Below, in pieces: positions 34,325 to 44,754 of a stretch of DNA of 64,000 bases. Position numbers and translations under genes: made by a program. The stretch comes from an uncultured Olleya sp. (lineage in GTDB: Bacteria > Bacteroidota > Bacteroidia > Flavobacteriales > Flavobacteriaceae). The number at the start of each line of letters is the position of its first letter. Position 1 is the first letter of the stretch. The notes beneath the pieces are model-generated. The model did not search any database, was not told the origin of the DNA, and saw nothing but the letters and a program-made list of their open reading frames with translations. The stretch lies in the NCBI GenBank assembly GCA_947503885.1, contig CANNFD010000001.1, positions 310,001-374,000 on the forward strand. Direction: 5' to 3'.

Positions 34325-36202
34325 TTACTTTAATATTGTAAACTCTATTGCAGAATCATTATAAACTTTATGTGTTTGGGTCTTAAAATCTGATGCTTTT
34401 GCTTCAAAAATATTATCTACATAAGTTTGTGGATTGATATCTATGTATGGAAAAAACGTACTTTGAACTTGCACTTGGATTTTATGTCCTTTTTTAAATG
34501 TGTGAAACACATCTTGTAACTTTATATTTACTGCTGTTTTTTGGTTTGGTATAAATGGCTCTGGATTACTCATGCTGTTTCTAAAACGTCCACGCATGGT
34601 TTCGCTTCTTACTAACATATGGTAATTACTTAATTTTAAATGATCTTGTACATCAGGTGTGTTTTTAGTATCTGCAGGAAATACATCAATAACTTTAACA
34701 ATCCAATCTGCTGCAGTACCTGTAGTTGATACTTGTAATTTTGCTAAAATATCTCCAGCTAATGTAACGTCGTTTTCTAAAACTTGAGTTTCAAAAGTTA
34801 GCACATCAGGACGTCTAGACGCAAAACGTTGGTCGTCCGTCATAAACTTACGTGGTGTAAATACTACCTTAATATCTTCAGTGTAAGGTACCGGTTTTTT
34901 AGGATCGCTAATAAAATCGCTTGAAGCTATCATACGGTTTGCTTGCTGAGTCAATCGCTGTTTTGGTTGTAGATAATAGTTTTCTTTAACACTATTTTCT
35001 GGTGGCCAAGCTGTAAAATCTGACCATTGTTTTGTCCCTGTATTAAAAAAATGAGCTTCTGGTAAATCTACTGTACCGTCTGCTTTTCCTTTTAAAAAAT
35101 GATTAAAAAACTTGGTCTCGATATTTTTCTGATAATAATCTGAAATACTATCTCCAAAGTGAATGTTTCCAATTACTTGACGGTCGCTGTTTCTAGCCCA
35201 ATCGCCATGACTCCAAGGTCCAAAGACAATTCCGTTATAATTATCACTATTTTTTTCTATACTTTTATACGTGTTAAATGGACCGTATAAATCTTCAGCA
35301 TCAAATAATCCTCCAACCACTAAAGTTGCTGGTTTTATATCTTTTAAATGCTGAATAATACCTCTACTCTGCCAGAACTCGTCATAATTGGGATGACTTT
35401 TAATCTGGTTCCAAAAGACATTATCCTCTCCAAAATATTTATTTAAATTACTAAGCGGTCCTGCATCTAAAAAGAATTGGTATTGGTCTTCCGTACCAAT
35501 ATTTGGAAAATCATACCAAGCTTCTTTAACTGGTTTATCTTTCATATAACCAAAAACCGAAGTTGCTCTCCAATAGCTTAACAAAAAGGCTCCATTATGG
35601 TAAAAATCATCAAAAAAGAAATCTCCAATACTAGCTTGTGGAGATGCTGCTTTTAATGCTGGATGCCCAGACAAAGTTGAATACGTTGCGTAAAAACCAG
35701 GATAAGAAATCCCCCAAGTCCCAACATTACCATTGTTATTATCCACGTTATTTATTAACCATTCAATAGTATCATACGTATCGCTAGCTTCATCAATTTG
35801 TTGACCTGTTTTGTTTGGTATAAACGGTCTCATATTGTCATAAACCCCTTCACTATTCCAACGCCCTCTAACGTCCTGGTAAACAATAATATTACCTTCT
35901 TCCATTAAATATTGATTAGGTCCTATTTTAGACTTAAACTCATTTTCTCCGTAGGGTCTTGTGCTGTAAGGTGTACGTTGCAGTAAAATTGGATATTGCT
36001 TAGTTGTATCTTTAGGCGAATAAATTGTGGTGTGTAATTTAATACCATCACGCATGGTAATTGTTACTTCTTTTTTTGTGTAATGGTCGGCAACATTGTA
36101 TGTGTTTACTGCTTTAACAGTCGCTACAGTTGAAGGTTGCAATGTCCCTTTACAAGATGAAAACACTAGCGTTAAAGCTAGTAAAATAAGGAAATGTCTC
36201 AT
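34325..36202 (-). CDS. CocE/NonD-family hydrolase, lipoprotein
   Basis: The 625-residue protein has a lipobox (LVFSSC, Cys17). It then has the alpha/beta-hydrolase core of the CocE/X-Pro dipeptidyl-peptidase S15 family: RDGIKLHTTIY, YQDVRGRWNSEGVY, the nucleophile Ser166 in WGISYPGF, GGLFDAEDLYG with the acid, and GPWSHGDW with the histidine. The C-terminal half is a jelly-roll domain (TFETQVLENDVTLAGDI...). It should be an envelope esterase or peptidase acting on acyl or X-Pro substrates; substrate unknown. A TATCTTTA box on the minus strand before the ATG is a possible promoter. Confidence 0.9.
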   Translation of the reverse strand: MRHFLILLALTLVFSSCKGTLQPSTVATVKAVNTYNVADHYTKKEVTITMRDGIKLHTTIYSPKDTTKQYPILLQRTPYSTRPYGENEFKSKIGPNQYLMEEGNIIVYQDVRGRWNSEGVYDNMRPFIPNKTGQQIDEASDTYDTIEWLINNVDNNNGNVGTWGISYPGFYATYSTLSGHPALKAASPQASIGDFFFDDFYHNGAFLLSYWRATSVFGYMKDKPVKEAWYDFPNIGTEDQYQFFLDAGPLSNLNKYFGEDNVFWNQIKSHPNYDEFWQSRGIIQHLKDIKPATLVVGGLFDAEDLYGPFNTYKSIEKNSDNYNGIVFGPWSHGDWARNSDRQVIGNIHFGDSISDYYQKNIETKFFNHFLKGKADGTVDLPEAHFFNTGTKQWSDFTAWPPENSVKENYYLQPKQRLTQQANRMIASSDFISDPKKPVPYTEDIKVVFTPRKFMTDDQRFASRRPDVLTFETQVLENDVTLAGDILAKLQVSTTGTAADWIVKVIDVFPADTKNTPDVQDHLKLSNYHMLVRSETMRGRFRNSMSNPEPFIPNQKTAVNIKLQDVFHTFKKGHKIQVQVQSTFFPYIDINPQTYVDNIFEAKASDFKTQTHKVYNDSAIEFTILK

Positions 36203-36316
36203 GAATTATATTTTATGAACTAAAGATAGTTATTTCTGAATAAACTAAAGTTTAATTACTAAAATACACCGTTTAAACTGAAGCTTAGTTTTAATCTAAA
36301 TTGTGATAGTTAAAAA

Positions 36317-37276
36317 CTAAAAATCACTCAAAAACTCAAGCATTCTTTTTTCTGAATAGTACGTGTTTTGGGTATCAAAAAAACCGACATGTCCTCCATA
36401 TTTAGGCATTTCTAAGTATAAATTAGGGTTTTGCTGTGCAGCTTCGACTGGATAACACTCCTTTGATAAAAAAGAATCGTTTTGTGCATTAATTAATAAA
36501 GTGGGAATTGTAATGTGTTTTAAAAACTGAAGACTACTAGATTTTTCATAATAATCATAAGCATCAATAAAATTATGTGCTTTAGAGGTGTATAAATCGT
36601 CAAAATCTTTTAATGTTTTTACTAATACCAAGTCTTCATTTTTAATTTTTTGTGGAAATAAGCGTTGTTTTTCGACTAACTTTCGTCTTAAATCTTTTAA
36701 GAATTTTTTAGAATAAAAATAATTTTTTGATGACATCAATTGTTCTAAAGAACCTTTTAAATACACAGGTACAGATATAGTTACCGCTGCTTTTATTTGA
36801 TTAGGCACATGTTGCGTTTCGCCTAAATATTTTAAAATTACATTTCCGCCTAAGCTAAACCCGTTTAAATAAATAGCATCGTAATGAAAATGATCCGTAA
36901 TATGTTTTAACACAGAAGCTAAGTCGTCGGTTTTACCAGAATGATACGATTGAAAACTGTTATTAATCTCTCCGCTACACCCTCTAAAATTAACGCAAAC
37001 TGCATCCATACCATCTTGAATTGCCATTTTTGCAGCGCCTAACATATAATGGCGTTGTGCGTTACCTTCAAGACCATGTAAAATAACCAATAGCTGTGTG
37101 GTGGTTTTGTTGGTATAACTCCAATCTAAATCTATAAAATCGTTATCTGGTAAAATAATACGTTCTCGTTTTTGAGTCACGCCTTCAACCTTACGGAACA
37201 ACCCAGAATAGATGGTTGACAAGTGTCCATTTCTAAAAATGTAGTAGGGTTTGTAAGTTGTTTTTAGAATTGGCAT
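36317..37276 (-). CDS. YheT-type alpha/beta hydrolase
   Basis: The 319-residue cytoplasmic protein matches the YheT/ABHD group: GHLSTIYSGLFRKV near the N-terminus, VILHGLEGN, VNFRGCSGEINN, the nucleophile elbow GFSLGGN with Ser141, NAQNDSFL with the acid, and GGHVGFFD with the histidine. All three catalytic residues are present. YheT proteins are esterases of unknown physiological substrate. It lies 28 bp downstream of nothing on its own strand except the VCBS gene that follows it, so it may be co-transcribed with that gene. Confidence 0.9.
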   Translation of the reverse strand: MPILKTTYKPYYIFRNGHLSTIYSGLFRKVEGVTQKRERIILPDNDFIDLDWSYTNKTTTQLLVILHGLEGNAQRHYMLGAAKMAIQDGMDAVCVNFRGCSGEINNSFQSYHSGKTDDLASVLKHITDHFHYDAIYLNGFSLGGNVILKYLGETQHVPNQIKAAVTISVPVYLKGSLEQLMSSKNYFYSKKFLKDLRRKLVEKQRLFPQKIKNEDLVLVKTLKDFDDLYTSKAHNFIDAYDYYEKSSSLQFLKHITIPTLLINAQNDSFLSKECYPVEAAQQNPNLYLEMPKYGGHVGFFDTQNTYYSEKRMLEFLSDF

Positions 37277-37304
37277 ATTATGGTTTTACTTATTTAAATT
37301 AAGA

Positions 37305-40300
37305 CTATTCTTTTACAAACTTTTTAACTTCTTTTTGCTGTCCAGAATCTATCTGAACAAAATAAACACCAGAGGATAAGTCTGTAATATTTATTTGAAT
37401 ATTGTTAGTTGAATTATGAATTGTTTTTAATACACGACCATTAACATCTAAAATAGTAACCGTTTCTAACATTGTTTTACCCGAAATGTTAAGCTGTTTT
37501 TTTGCTGGGTTTGGAAACATTACAAAAGATGAAATTTCAAAATTATCAACTGATAAATTTTCTTGAACAACAGTTGTTGCCACAGTATTAGTCGTTATTT
37601 CAGGATTAAAATCGAAGAAAATATCTGCTGTATTATAAAATGTATCTCCAATTACCACATTGTCTTTAGGTTTAATTTTATAGGCTATAAACCCATGAGA
37701 ATTTGGTTCGTCATTAGTACTATCTGCTAAGTTTATGTTATCAAAAATAAAATCGACATTACTACCATTAGTAATTTCTACACGTCCGGTATGACTTAAA
37801 CTTTCTAATTGTAAAGTGGTCCAATCTAGCTTACTGTCTAACACATTATTAACACGCACATTTATAGCACTAGCAGTCCCTGTATTTTGAAATCTGATAA
37901 TGTAATGTAAATACTTATCTGTTTCTGTTATTAAAATTTGTTCTCCTTCTAAAACACTAATGTCATTAGGATCATAAGAGCCAATCACGGTTTGTGACAA
38001 ATCAAAAACATTGTCTTCTGGCGTGTTATCTCCCGCAACTGGGTTTGCAGTTACAATGGTATTTAAAACATCATCTATCTGGGTGGTTGGTGGCGCATAA
38101 ACATTAAGCAATACATATATTACTCTAGTTTCAAAAGGATTTAAATTAGAATAATCAAAGGTTAGTGTATTTGTTGTTTGAGAGCTTATTGTTTGACTGG
38201 CATATAAAAAATTTAATTTAGCATCGTCAAACTGAAATGATATATCACCGTTTAATACTGTGGTTCCTTCATTTTTATATACTATTTGGTATAAGGTATC
38301 AAACCCTGGTCTAGGCTCGTCTAAAATTGGGTAAACACCAACACTTAAATCGTTAAATGTCCCATTAGGCGTGATGCAGAAGTCTATATAATCTGTGTTA
38401 CCTAACCCTGTAAAATTTGAAACTTGAGATTGAGGCGCAATATTAAAATAAGGAGATGTGCTTATTATTGTCTCTGTAGTAAAATCTCCTAAACTAGGAA
38501 ATAACTGAAACACACCATTTGCAAGTGTAAACATAGAGAAAGACTCCGAACCATTGGTTGTAGTAACTAAGATGTTTTGTAATGATGCATCAGAAACATC
38601 GCAACCATTAGCATCTGCATCAAAAGTAACACTACCATTAATTTGATTAGCAGATAACCCAATGTTTTTGTACCAAGTCACTTTATTTTCTCCGTAAGCC
38701 GATGCCAACACATCCATCTCTCCATCTGCATTAATATCTGAAAAATAAACGGAAGTCAACAAATCAATATTATCAGCAATAATTTGCTTGGCCCCAAAAT
38801 TCCCTAGACCATCTGTGTTTTCATAATAAAAAATTTCATCGTATCCTGTCCCAGAAGACGCTGCTAAAACATCTATATCATTATCATTATCTATATCAAC
38901 ACCAAAACCAAATGATGTTGCAGAATCTAAAGTAGATGCTATTGTATTGGCTACCCCAAAAGCACCTTGACCATCTGTGTTTTCATACCATGCCACTTTA
39001 TCCTGTCCATAACGGTTGGTAACTATTAGGTCTAAATCGTTATCACCATCAATATCACTAGCAGACACAGACTCTGCACCATCTGCAGTAGTTGTGATAA
39101 TAATTTGACTACTAAAAGTGCCTAAACCATCTAAGTTTTTATACCAATCAATTGTATCATTATTTGCAGAAGACGATAGTATATCTAAGTCACCATCGCC
39201 ATCTAGGTCTGCAACACTAACAGAAGTTTGATTACTGTCATCAATATCATTTGCAATAGTTTGCAAAGCTCCAAAATTGCCTTGACCATCTAAATTTTCA
39301 AACCAAACTATTCGAGATACATAAGCAGAGGTTGCTGCAATTATGTCTAAATCATTATCGCCATCTACATCTGCTGCGTAAACATAAAATACATTATTTA
39401 AATTATTTTCAATGATTTGTTCCGGGTCAAAAGCACCTTGTCCATCTATATTTTTATGCCATACAACATTTCCATCAACACCATCTGCAGAAATCACATC
39501 CATATCGCCATCATTATCTATATCTGCAGAAAAAGCAATAGAGCTAGAGCTACTATTTGTAGAAATAATTTGCTGTAAATCATAATTTCCAAGTCCATCA
39601 TTATTCTGAAACCAAGAGACTTTACCATCATAAGCAGAAGTGGATAGTATGTCAATTTTTCCATCGCCATTAATATCGGTCGGATACGCTGAAGACGCTC
39701 CGTTTACACTATACGACACCATACGTTCTGAACTAAAATCACCTAAACCATCTGTGTTTTTATACCATACGACTTTATCGTCAGTTAAAGAGGAAGAAAG
39801 CACATCCACATTACCGTCGCCATCAATATCAAAAGCTATAACCTTTTGAGTACCTGTTGCGTTAGTTGAAATAACTTGTTGTGCACCAAAAACCCCCATA
39901 CCATTTGTGTTTTCATACCATGCTATTTTATTATCATTATATGACGCTGATAACACATCCAAATCTCCATCACCATCAATATCACTAGCATAAACTGCAT
40001 TAGCATCATCAATATTGGTAGTAATTAATTGTTGTGCACCAAAAGTCCCTAAGCCATCTATGTTTTGATACCAAGCAATTTTGTTGTCAAAATAAGAAGC
40101 AGACAATACATCTAAATCGCCATCACCATCTATATCTTTTGCTATAACATCAATAGCACCACTTGCTAAATCAGTAATTATTATTTCTGGACCAAAGGTG
40201 CCTTGACCATCTGTGTTTTTATACCAAGCAATTTTACTATCGGTATGTGACGCAGAAAGAATATCCATATCGCCATCACCATCAATATCCTCAGAATATA

Positions 40301-40883
40301 CAGTACGAGCCCCATTTGCAGTGGTTGACACTACTAATTCTGTACTAAAATTTCCTGCCCCATCAAGGTTTTGATACCAAGCAATTTTATCATCATTATT
40401 TGAAGCCGAAATAACATCCATATCGCCATCGCCATCAATATCACTAGCATAAACTGAACGCGCACTATCTGCATTAGTAGATATAACTATCTCAGCACTA
40501 AAATTACCTTGACCATCTAAATTTCTATACCATGCAATCTTATCATCAATATTTGAAGCAGATAGCACATCCATATCTCCATCACCATCTAAGTCTGCAC
40601 TATATACCGAATAAGCTCCATTTGCTGTACTAGAAATTACTTTTAATTTATCAAATTTACCTAAACCGTCTAGATTTTTATACCAAGCAATTTTATCGTC
40701 ATTACTAGATGCAGAAATCACATCTAAATCACCATCGCCATCTAAATCTGCAGAATAAATACCTCTTGGATTATCTGGATAATACGTGTTATCAATCACT
40801 ATATTTTCTTCAAAATTAATCTGTGCAAAAAGGCTTAACGGAATAAAAAAAAGACTAAATAAAGTAAAAAAGAAGGTTTTCAT
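37305..40883 (-). CDS. Large secreted FG-GAP/VCBS repeat protein with T9SS sorting domain
   Basis: The 1192-residue protein has a signal peptide (residues 1-20, ending SLFAQ) and then 14 tandem repeats of about 51 residues (about 46-742). Each carries the calcium-binding loop D(I/L)DGDGD(L/M)D followed by SAS---DKIAWY-N-DG-G-F. These build beta-propellers. A middle beta-rich region (about 750-1115) contains SYDPNDISVLEGEQI and other DUF11-like features. The last ~75 residues are a T9SS type A sorting domain (FPNPAKKQLNISG...VLDVNGRVL...GVYFVQI...KKFVKE). It should be exported by T9SS and bind to a surface polymer or anchor at the cell surface. Ligand unknown. Confidence 0.93.
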   Translation of the reverse strand: MKTFFFTLFSLFFIPLSLFAQINFEENIVIDNTYYPDNPRGIYSADLDGDGDLDVISASSNDDKIAWYKNLDGLGKFDKLKVISSTANGAYSVYSADLDGDGDMDVLSASNIDDKIAWYRNLDGQGNFSAEIVISTNADSARSVYASDIDGDGDMDVISASNNDDKIAWYQNLDGAGNFSTELVVSTTANGARTVYSEDIDGDGDMDILSASHTDSKIAWYKNTDGQGTFGPEIIITDLASGAIDVIAKDIDGDGDLDVLSASYFDNKIAWYQNIDGLGTFGAQQLITTNIDDANAVYASDIDGDGDLDVLSASYNDNKIAWYENTNGMGVFGAQQVISTNATGTQKVIAFDIDGDGNVDVLSSSLTDDKVVWYKNTDGLGDFSSERMVSYSVNGASSAYPTDINGDGKIDILSTSAYDGKVSWFQNNDGLGNYDLQQIISTNSSSSSIAFSADIDNDGDMDVISADGVDGNVVWHKNIDGQGAFDPEQIIENNLNNVFYVYAADVDGDNDLDIIAATSAYVSRIVWFENLDGQGNFGALQTIANDIDDSNQTSVSVADLDGDGDLDILSSSANNDTIDWYKNLDGLGTFSSQIIITTTADGAESVSASDIDGDNDLDLIVTNRYGQDKVAWYENTDGQGAFGVANTIASTLDSATSFGFGVDIDNDNDIDVLAASSGTGYDEIFYYENTDGLGNFGAKQIIADNIDLLTSVYFSDINADGEMDVLASAYGENKVTWYKNIGLSANQINGSVTFDADANGCDVSDASLQNILVTTTNGSESFSMFTLANGVFQLFPSLGDFTTETIISTSPYFNIAPQSQVSNFTGLGNTDYIDFCITPNGTFNDLSVGVYPILDEPRPGFDTLYQIVYKNEGTTVLNGDISFQFDDAKLNFLYASQTISSQTTNTLTFDYSNLNPFETRVIYVLLNVYAPPTTQIDDVLNTIVTANPVAGDNTPEDNVFDLSQTVIGSYDPNDISVLEGEQILITETDKYLHYIIRFQNTGTASAINVRVNNVLDSKLDWTTLQLESLSHTGRVEITNGSNVDFIFDNINLADSTNDEPNSHGFIAYKIKPKDNVVIGDTFYNTADIFFDFNPEITTNTVATTVVQENLSVDNFEISSFVMFPNPAKKQLNISGKTMLETVTILDVNGRVLKTIHNSTNNIQINITDLSSGVYFVQIDSGQQKEVKKFVKE
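38660..40748 (-). repeat. 14 tandem repeats of about 153 bp coding for VCBS units
   Basis: The in-frame repeats encode DxDGDGDxD loops about 51 residues apart. Units 1-7 are most alike and units 9-14 more divergent, consistent with growth by duplication at the N-terminal end. Confidence 0.85.
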
Positions 40884-40957
40884 AAAAACTCAAAATTATA
40901 TTTATAGCTTCAATATAACGGAAATTTTATAAATCGGTAAACTGTCTTGCAATCTAA

Positions 40958-42583
40958 TTACAATATATCCAAACTAGTAAATTCAAACTTTCCGCCATCA
41001 AATAACCCTTTATCACTTAATTTTAGTGAAGGAATAACTAACAACGCCATAAAAGATAAGGTCATATAAGGTGCATTTAATGTTGCCCCTAATTGTTTAG
41101 CAAACGCATCCAATTCCGCGTAAGCGTGACCTATAGTTTCAGCATTTTTATCACTCATAATCCCAGCAACAGGAAGTGATACTATTTGTTGGTCCGTATC
41201 TGACACTGCACAAATCCCTCCTTTGTTTTTGATAATTAAATTAACTGCTTTACAAATGGCTTCATCGCTTACACCTACTGCTATTATGTTATGAGAATCA
41301 TGCCCTACAGAACTTGCAATAGCCCCTTCTTTTAGGCCAAAATTTTTGATAAATGCTAACGCTGGTACGTCGTTATTATAACGGTTAACGACTGTCATTT
41401 TTAAAATATCAGTGTCTGTATTGGAGACTAAGTTTCCGTTTTGGATAGTTGCTTCTTCTATTAGCTGATTAGTTACTAATTGCCCCTCTAAAGCTTCAAT
41501 AACTCTAATTTGTTTGGTTGAGCTTTTTACTTTAAAGTCATCGATCGTTTTAATTTCGGTATTAAAATTATTAAGATTTTCAAACGTAACATGCTTCACT
41601 AAAGAGGTTCCGTTATCAAACACCAACTCTCCGTTAATATAGGTTTGCAATGTTTTAAAGTCTTTTAAATCTTCAACAATAATAAAATCTGCTGCATCGC
41701 CCTTTTGTAATAAACCAACATCTAAATTATAATGCTTAACTGGATTAATACAAGCTGCTTGCAAGACTTTAAACACATCAATATTATTTGCTACTGATCT
41801 TGCACAAAGTGCATTAATATGATTTAGCAATAAGTCGTCTGGATGCTTGTCGTCACTACAAAACATCATGTTTTGAAAGTGTTCTGGAAGTAAATCGATT
41901 AAGGCGTCAAAATTTTTAGCTGCACTACCTTCTCTAATTAAAATTTTCATTCCTTTTTGAAGCTTTTCTAGCGCTTCGTCATAGGTAAAACATTCGTGGT
42001 CAGTAGAGATTCCTGCATTGATGTATTTAGTAACATCATCGCCTCTTAAACCAGGTGCGTGTCCATCTACTGGTTTGTTAAAGTGTTTTGCCCAAGCTAT
42101 CTTTTTAAGTACTTCTTCATCATCAAATAACACCCCAGGATAATTCATCATTTCGGCTAGATATTTAATATCTGGATTAGCCATTAAGGTTTTAATATCG
42201 TCCGAATTTATCACCGCTCCAGCAGATTCAAAAGTCGTAGCTGGCACACAACTAGGTGCACCAAAATTAAATTTAAACGGAGTTTGTTTTCCGTTTTCAA
42301 TCATAAATTCTACACCTTTTACACCTAATACATTTGCAATTTCGTGTGGATCACTAACGGTAGACACGGTACCATGTTTAACTGCTATTTTAGCAAACTC
42401 TGATGGTACTAACATCGAGCTTTCAATATGTATGTGTGCATCAACAAAACCTGGTAGAATGTACTGTTTTACATCATGTTCTGTTTCTAAAATAGATTCT
42501 ATTTTACCTAAATTTATAGTGATTTCACCACTAAAAATGCGCTGGTTTGGGATATCTACTATTTGTCCTTGTATTGTTTTCAT
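40958..42583 (-). CDS. ade: Adenine deaminase
   Basis: The 541-residue amidohydrolase has the metal motif [38 protein letters not shown], the middle [11 protein letters not shown] and, near the C-terminus, [11 protein letters not shown]. The order and length are those of bacterial adenine deaminases of the Ade/YerA group, which convert adenine to hypoxanthine using Mn or Fe. It acts in the cytoplasm in purine salvage. The gene stands alone after the VCBS gene on the same strand. A copy of the dispersed palindrome (41114) encodes AYAE near residue 488. Confidence 0.95.
   Translation of the reverse strand: MKTIQGQIVDIPNQRIFSGEITINLGKIESILETEHDVKQYILPGFVDAHIHIESSMLVPSEFAKIAVKHGTVSTVSDPHEIANVLGVKGVEFMIENGKQTPFKFNFGAPSCVPATTFESAGAVINSDDIKTLMANPDIKYLAEMMNYPGVLFDDEEVLKKIAWAKHFNKPVDGHAPGLRGDDVTKYINAGISTDHECFTYDEALEKLQKGMKILIREGSAAKNFDALIDLLPEHFQNMMFCSDDKHPDDLLLNHINALCARSVANNIDVFKVLQAACINPVKHYNLDVGLLQKGDAADFIIVEDLKDFKTLQTYINGELVFDNGTSLVKHVTFENLNNFNTEIKTIDDFKVKSSTKQIRVIEALEGQLVTNQLIEEATIQNGNLVSNTDTDILKMTVVNRYNNDVPALAFIKNFGLKEGAIASSVGHDSHNIIAVGVSDEAICKAVNLIIKNKGGICAVSDTDQQIVSLPVAGIMSDKNAETIGHAYAELDAFAKQLGATLNAPYMTLSFMALLVIPSLKLSDKGLFDGGKFEFTSLDIL
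41114..41126. repeat. Dispersed palindrome, copy 7 (in ade)
   Basis: TTCCGCGTAAGCG is a one-base variant (GTAA for GAAA) lying in coding sequence; the coding strand encodes AYAE. Confidence 0.55.
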
Positions 42584-42700
42584 ATTAATTCCTTTAAAAA
42601 AAAAGAATCTAAAAATACTACAACTGATTCCTTTTATTGCTTTTTTTTCAGTTTAATTTTAGGTGTACACAACTATGCAATACAAAGTCTATACAGAAAA

Positions 42701-42726
42701 AAAAATCCTGCAATTGCAGGATTTTT
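42701..42726 (-). terminator. Intrinsic terminator of the dsbD operon
   Basis: Stem AAAATCCTGC/GCAGGATTTT (AATT apex) has an A-run on the plus strand, giving a T-run on the minus strand. It lies about 7 bp past the dsbD stop. Confidence 0.85.
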
Positions 42727-42732
42727 AATTTA

Positions 42733-44754
42733 TTATTTAAAATTACTTACTCCCTCTTTTAGCCAAGTAAGATATTCTTCTTCATCTGGTGTATAACCAA
42801 CTGCTTTATTTAAGTCATTACCTTCAGTGTCTTTAATAACGTATAAAGGTTGTGCATTGGTATTATAATTGACTTGCTGATATTCTAACCATTTTTGTCC
42901 ATAAGTTCTAACCGTATTTCCGGTTAATTCTGACTCGTATTGCTGGTCTTTTGGAAGCTTTTTGCTATCGTCAACATATAATGAGATTAACACGATGTCT
43001 TCATTTAACACCTTAGAAATCCTGTCTTCTATCCAAACTTTTTCTTCCATTTTTCTACAGTTAGCACACGTTTTTCCTGTAAAATCTAACATGACTGGTT
43101 TGTTAACCTCTTTTGCGTAAGCTAAACCTTCGTCTAAATTTTTAAATGCAACAATGTCATTTGGCCCAAGGTGTGCATTTTTAGGTAATACTTTAACGGA
43201 TGCGCTACTTGAGTTTTGTTTTTTCATAAAACCAACACCATATGGAGACTCGCTATTAGTACTCATTGGTGGCGGGAAACCACTAATTAATTTTAGAGGT
43301 GCACCCCAAAGTCCTGGAATTAAATAAAATGTAAACGATAATGTTACTATTGCCATACATAATCTTCCTACAGAAATATGTGGTAAATCTGAATCGTGTG
43401 GTAACTTGATTTTACCTAATAAGTATAATCCTAGTGTACCAAAAATTGCAATCCATATTGCTAAGAATAATTCTCTTGTTAAGAAATGCCAGTCTAAAAC
43501 TAGATCGACCATTGATAAAAACTTAAACGCGAATGCTAATTCTAAAAATCCTAAAAAGACTTTTACCGTATTTAACCATCCACCAGATTTTGGTAGTGAG
43601 TTTAACCAACTAGGGAAAAAAGCGAATAATGCAAATGGTAATGCTATTGCAGAAGAAAAGCCAAGCATACTAATAATTGGAGCAATTCCACCTTTTGTAG
43701 CTGCATCTAATAGTGCGGTTCCTGCAATTGGAAATGTACAGGAAAAAGACACTACTGCTAGTGCTAATGCCATAAAAAAGATACCAACAACTCCTTTTTT
43801 ATTAGAGCCACTATCTACTTTATTTACCCATGAGTTTGGTAACATAATCTCAAAAGCCCCTAAAAATGAAAACGCAAATAATAATAAAGCGATAAACATT
43901 ATTGCATTAAATGTAACTCCTGTTGAGAAAGCATACATCGCATTACTTCCAAATGCTGCCGATATTGCAGTACCTAAAAGTGTGTATATAACAATTATAA
44001 AAACACCGTATAGGACTGCATTTTTTCTACCTTCTGCTTTAGTTTTACTTTGTTTAGTAAAAAAACTCACAGTCATTGGTATCATTGGAAACACACATGG
44101 TGTTAACAATACTAAAAAGCCTAAAAAGAATGAAGTAAAAAATGTTGCCCAAAGCCCTTTGCTTTCAGGTTTTTCTTTGGTTAAATTACTTGCTACTGAC
44201 TTATCTTTAGACTCCTGTGCGTCTTTTATTACGTCTTTAACTACTGCTTTAGATTGCCCATTAATAAGCATTGCAACATCGTTAGACAATTGTTTTACCT
44301 CTCCTGTATTAAACGTAACTGTTTCAAACTCGTATATACATTTTGAATCGTCACAAGCTTGATATGAAATCTCACTTTTAATAGCTTTTAAATCAGGATT
44401 TAATAGTTTTATTTTTTGAGCAAAAGTAGCTGCGCCATCAAAATAAGTTAAATCCATTTGAAATACTTTATCAAATTGTGTAATGGATTCGCTTTCAAAA
44501 GCTTTACCTATTAGCTCAAAATTATTAGTTTTATTAATCGAGTCATAAATAAACTCGGTTGGCAAAGCACCACCTTCTGGTAGGGTTTGCGAGTATAAAT
44601 GCCAATGGTCGTCAATATTAGCTTTGTAAACTAAAACAAATTCTTCTTCTGATACTTTCTGGATTTCTGTACTCCATTTTACTGGTTTTAAAACTTGGGC
44701 ATTAACACTTAAAAAAGTGATAAAAAATAGTACAAAAGCTGTTAGGTGCTTCAT
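42733..44754 (-). CDS. dsbD: Thiol:disulfide interchange protein DsbD
   Basis: The 673-residue protein has a signal peptide (ending SVNAQ) and an N-terminal DsbD-alpha domain with the cysteine pair CDDSKC near residue 135. The DsbD/CcdA membrane domain (about 8 helices) has its two cysteines in LTPCVFPMIPMTVSFF and SFSCTFPIAGTALL. A C-terminal thioredoxin-fold domain carries CANC near residue 570. It carries electrons from cytoplasmic thioredoxin across the membrane to the periplasm. Its ATG overlaps the tilS stop by 1 bp (TAATG), so it is the last gene of pabB-like, tilS, dsbD. Confidence 0.95.
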   Translation of the reverse strand: MKHLTAFVLFFITFLSVNAQVLKPVKWSTEIQKVSEEEFVLVYKANIDDHWHLYSQTLPEGGALPTEFIYDSINKTNNFELIGKAFESESITQFDKVFQMDLTYFDGAATFAQKIKLLNPDLKAIKSEISYQACDDSKCIYEFETVTFNTGEVKQLSNDVAMLINGQSKAVVKDVIKDAQESKDKSVASNLTKEKPESKGLWATFFTSFFLGFLVLLTPCVFPMIPMTVSFFTKQSKTKAEGRKNAVLYGVFIIVIYTLLGTAISAAFGSNAMYAFSTGVTFNAIMFIALLLFAFSFLGAFEIMLPNSWVNKVDSGSNKKGVVGIFFMALALAVVSFSCTFPIAGTALLDAATKGGIAPIISMLGFSSAIALPFALFAFFPSWLNSLPKSGGWLNTVKVFLGFLELAFAFKFLSMVDLVLDWHFLTRELFLAIWIAIFGTLGLYLLGKIKLPHDSDLPHISVGRLCMAIVTLSFTFYLIPGLWGAPLKLISGFPPPMSTNSESPYGVGFMKKQNSSSASVKVLPKNAHLGPNDIVAFKNLDEGLAYAKEVNKPVMLDFTGKTCANCRKMEEKVWIEDRISKVLNEDIVLISLYVDDSKKLPKDQQYESELTGNTVRTYGQKWLEYQQVNYNTNAQPLYVIKDTEGNDLNKAVGYTPDEEEYLTWLKEGVSNFK

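Noticed and set aside
38660-40748. Tandem repeats as a CRISPR array or minisatellite
   Set aside because: The period is 153 bp in frame and encodes VCBS units; there are no spacer-repeat features.
43406-44362. 318-codon plus-strand open frame antisense to dsbD
   Set aside because: It mirrors the hydrophobic, low-complexity codons of dsbD and has no domain, start context or promoter of its own.
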